Both the position numbers and the translations under genes were made by a program. The notes beneath the pieces were generated by a model that made no database searches, had not been told where the DNA came from, and saw only the letters and a program-made list of their open reading frames with translations. Shown in pieces: positions 16,729 to 19,065 of a stretch of DNA of 19,065 bases. Source of the stretch: CAYLJO01 sp964383905 (GTDB taxonomy: Bacteria; Acidobacteriota; Blastocatellia; Pyrinomonadales; Pyrinomonadaceae). Each line of letters opens with the position of its first letter. Within the stretch, counting starts at the first letter, position 1. Location of the stretch: assembly GCA_964383905.1 (NCBI GenBank), contig CAYLJO010000118.1, forward strand, positions 1 to 19,065. Reading direction: 5' to 3'.

Positions 16729-19065
16729 ATGAAACACTATCATTGGGCCGCCGTGGGCGTGTCGCTTCTTTGCACCTTTCTGTTACTTGCTTCACCATGG
16801 CTTAGCACCGGCGGGCAGCCATCTTTACCGCCTTATCAGGACCCTTCCCTGCCCCTCGAAAAGCGGGTTGATGATCTGGTCGCGCGGATGACTCTGGAAG
16901 AGAAGGTCTCGCAGATGATGAACGCCGCCCGGCCCATCGAGCGGCTGGGCATTCCCGAATACGAATGGTGGAATGAGGGGCTGCACGGCGTCGCCCGCGC
17001 CGGATACGCGACCGTTTTTCCGCAGGCCATCGGCCTGGCAGCGACGTGGGACACAGATCTCATCTATCAAGTCGCCGACGTGATCTCGACCGAGGCGCGC
17101 GCTAAACACCACGAGTTCGTGCGCAGGGGCGAGCGCGGCAGGTATAAGGGGCTCACCTATTGGAGTCCTAACATTAACATCTTTCGTGACCCGCGCTGGG
17201 GACGCGGGCAGGAGACCTACGGCGAAGACCCGTATCTGACATCGCGCTTAGGCGTTGCCTTCGTCAGAGGCTTGCAGGGCGACGACCCGCGGTACCTGAA
17301 GGTCGTGGCGACGCCCAAGCACTACGCCGTGCATAGCGGGCCGGAAACGGAGCGCCACAGCTTCGACGCCAGAGCTCTTGAGAGAGATTTAAGAGAGACG
17401 TATCTGCCGGCCTTCCGCGCCACAGTCGTGGAGGCTCGAGCCGCTTCGGTGATGTGTGCTTACAACCGGACGAACGGCGAGCCCTGTTGCGCGAACAAGC
17501 GCTTGCTGACCGACATACTGCGCAACGAGTGGGGCTTCGGCGGTTACGTCGTCTCGGACTGCGGCGCGATTGAAGATATTTACAAAGGTCATCACTTCGC
17601 TCAATCGGAGGCCGAAGCTTCGGCCCTGGCAGTCAAAGCGGGCACTGATTTGAGCTGCGGCAGGGAGTACGCATCGCTGGTCAAGGCCGTCAGAGATGGT
17701 CAGATTAGCGAAGCCGATATCGACACGGCCCTCAAACGGCTGATGACGGCAAGGTTCCGGCTCGGCATGTTCGATCCCCCCGAGATGGTCCCTTACGCGC
17801 GCATCCTGTTCTCGGAGAACGACTCGCCTGCGCACCGTGAACTGTCGCTCAAGGCAGCCCGTGAATCAATCGTGCTCCTGAAGAATGAGAACAATACGCT
17901 GCCCTTGAAGTACGATCTTAAAACGATTGCCGTCATCGGCCCGAATGCCGACGCGCCCGAAGTGTTGCTGGGCAACTACAGCGGCCAACCCTCCAAATCG
18001 GTCACGCCGCTCGAAGGCATCAGGAACAAGGTCTCACCCGCAACGAAGGTGCTTTACGCACTCGGCTCCACTTTGGCCGGCGAGACGGTCGTAGCCGTGC
18101 CTGCCTCCGTCTTGACGCTGACCGGGAAAGGCTCGCCGGCAGGTTTCAGGGGCGAGTACTTCAGCAATAAAGAGCTGCGGGGCCAGCCGGCTCTCGTCAG
18201 GACGGACGAGCAGGTTAATTTTGATTGGGGTCGCGGCAGGCCCGCCCCGCAACTGAATGAAGAGGGTTTTTCGGCGCGCTGGACGGGCAAGCTCGTGCCG
18301 CCCGAACCGGGCACATACCAGCTCGGCGCGACGGCCGATGGCGGCGTCCGCGTGTACCTGGACGGCCAACTTCTGGTTGACGCTTGGGAGTCAAGCAATA
18401 CCGCCAGGACCGTCATGAAAGAAGCGCAGCTCGAGGCGGGCCGCTCCTACGACGTGCGCATAGAGTATTACCACAACGCCCGCTCGGCGATGGCGAAGCT
18501 CGTCTGGTCGTTCCCACGCTTCGCCGAAAAACTTATCGAGGAAGCCGTGAGCACGGCCCGGCAAGCGGATGCCGTGATCATGGTGCTCGGGATATCGCCC
18601 GCGCTCGAAGGCGAAGAGATGAAGGTCAGTGTCGAAGGCTTTCGCGGCGGCGACCGGACGGACATCAATTTGCCGAAAGTGCAGGAAGATTTGCTCAAGG
18701 CCGTCAACGCCACCGGCAGGCCCGTCGTGCTCGTCTTGCTCAACGGCAGCGCGCTCGCCGTCAACTGGGCCGGGCAACATGTGCCCGCCATACTTGACGC
18801 CTGGTATCCGGGGGAAGAGGGCGGCACGGCCCTCGCTGACGTCCTGTTCGGCGATAACAACCCGAGCGGGAGGCTCCCCGTCACCTTCTACAAATCTGTG
18901 GCGCAGCTACCGCCGTTTGAAGACTACGGCATGCAGGGGCGCACCTACCGCTACTTCAAAGGCGAGCCGCTCTACCCGTTCGGACACGGGCTGAGCTACA
19001 CGACCTTCGGATATTCGGGCCTCAAGGTAACCCCGGAACGAATCGGGCCCGAGGGGCGGGCGACG
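16729..19065 (+). CDS. GH3 beta-glycosidase with PA14 insertion, exported, partial
   Basis: The frame is open from the ATG at 16729 to the last base (779 codons) with no stop, so the 3' end is missing. AAAGGG lies just before the start. A signal peptide (WAAVGVSLLCTFLLLASPWL) precedes the GH3 N-terminal barrel: EWWNEGLHGVAR, NIFRDPRWGRGQETYGEDPY, VVATPKHYAVHSGPE and nucleophile D277 in VVSDCGAI. The GH3 C-terminal sandwich starts near 370 (ESIVLLKNENNTLPL), is interrupted by a PA14 domain at about 472-595 (GFRGEYFSNKELRG ... AKLVWSF), and resumes with LEGEEMKVSVEGFRGGDRTD, which should carry the acid/base Glu, then FGHGLSYTTF. PA14 insertions often shape substrate choice. Beside GH67 the likely role is beta-xylosidase or beta-glucosidase acting on xylo-oligosaccharides; the sequence alone does not separate these. 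Confidence 0.93.
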   Translation, partial: MKHYHWAAVGVSLLCTFLLLASPWLSTGGQPSLPPYQDPSLPLEKRVDDLVARMTLEEKVSQMMNAARPIERLGIPEYEWWNEGLHGVARAGYATVFPQAIGLAATWDTDLIYQVADVISTEARAKHHEFVRRGERGRYKGLTYWSPNINIFRDPRWGRGQETYGEDPYLTSRLGVAFVRGLQGDDPRYLKVVATPKHYAVHSGPETERHSFDARALERDLRETYLPAFRATVVEARAASVMCAYNRTNGEPCCANKRLLTDILRNEWGFGGYVVSDCGAIEDIYKGHHFAQSEAEASALAVKAGTDLSCGREYASLVKAVRDGQISEADIDTALKRLMTARFRLGMFDPPEMVPYARILFSENDSPAHRELSLKAARESIVLLKNENNTLPLKYDLKTIAVIGPNADAPEVLLGNYSGQPSKSVTPLEGIRNKVSPATKVLYALGSTLAGETVVAVPASVLTLTGKGSPAGFRGEYFSNKELRGQPALVRTDEQVNFDWGRGRPAPQLNEEGFSARWTGKLVPPEPGTYQLGATADGGVRVYLDGQLLVDAWESSNTARTVMKEAQLEAGRSYDVRIEYYHNARSAMAKLVWSFPRFAEKLIEEAVSTARQADAVIMVLGISPALEGEEMKVSVEGFRGGDRTDINLPKVQEDLLKAVNATGRPVVLVLLNGSALAVNWAGQHVPAILDAWYPGEEGGTALADVLFGDNNPSGRLPVTFYKSVAQLPPFEDYGMQGRTYRYFKGEPLYPFGHGLSYTTFGYSGLKVTPERIGPEGRAT

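Overview
The window reads as a chromosomal segment from a GC-rich soil-type bacterium. I think a member of the Acidobacteriota (Blastocatellia-like) is most likely. That is an inference from gene style: GH67/GH3 glycosidases with signal peptides, a soluble multi-PAS hybrid kinase, kinesin-light-chain-like TPR proteins, and a broken Fn3 surface protein with a C-terminal domain of a type I associate with that phylum. No rRNA or marker gene confirms it. I saw no tRNA, rRNA or CRISPR array.

Left part (1-3.7 kb): a decaying accessory island. It holds a DUF433 antitoxin-like gene on the minus strand with no toxin partner and an unclear start, an unidentified small ORF overlapping its 5' side, and the wrecked 3' end of an RHS/YD-repeat gene. 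Next comes a run of very small plus-strand genes joined by ATGA start/stop overlaps: HTH, acidic helical protein, zinc ribbon, unknown 97-aa protein, a frameshifted ribbon-helix-helix-like gene and a prematurely stopped coiled-coil gene. The island ends with a multiply frameshifted IS6-family transposase.

Middle part (3.7-10.4 kb): signalling and envelope genes. A soluble PAS-PAS-PAS-HisKA-HATPase-REC kinase runs leftward. From the region beside its start a good sigma70-type promoter fires rightward through a class I cyclic di-GMP (GEMM-I) riboswitch. A long leader follows, with interleaved helices that could form an H-type pseudoknot just before the ribosome binding site of an exported 241-aa protein. 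An exported HExxHxxGxxD metallopeptidase lies directly downstream. Converging on this pair are minus-strand genes for an exported TPR protein and a lipoprotein.

Right part (10.4-19 kb): after another patch of relics (an Fn3-containing surface-protein pseudogene and a C-terminal scrap resembling the DUF5597 end of a GH35 enzyme) comes a plus-strand glucuronoxylan/aldouronate locus. It encodes exported GH67 alpha-glucuronidase, a glucarate-dehydratase-like enolase-superfamily enzyme, a divergent glucuronate-isomerase-like amidohydrolase, and an exported GH3 enzyme with a PA14 insertion that runs off the window. In the simplest model GH67 removes (methyl)glucuronate side groups outside the cytoplasm, GH3 trims the freed xylo-oligosaccharides, and the two cytoplasmic enzymes take uronic acid through the isomerase and/or glucarate routes. 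No transporter, regulator or uronate dehydrogenase is present in the window.
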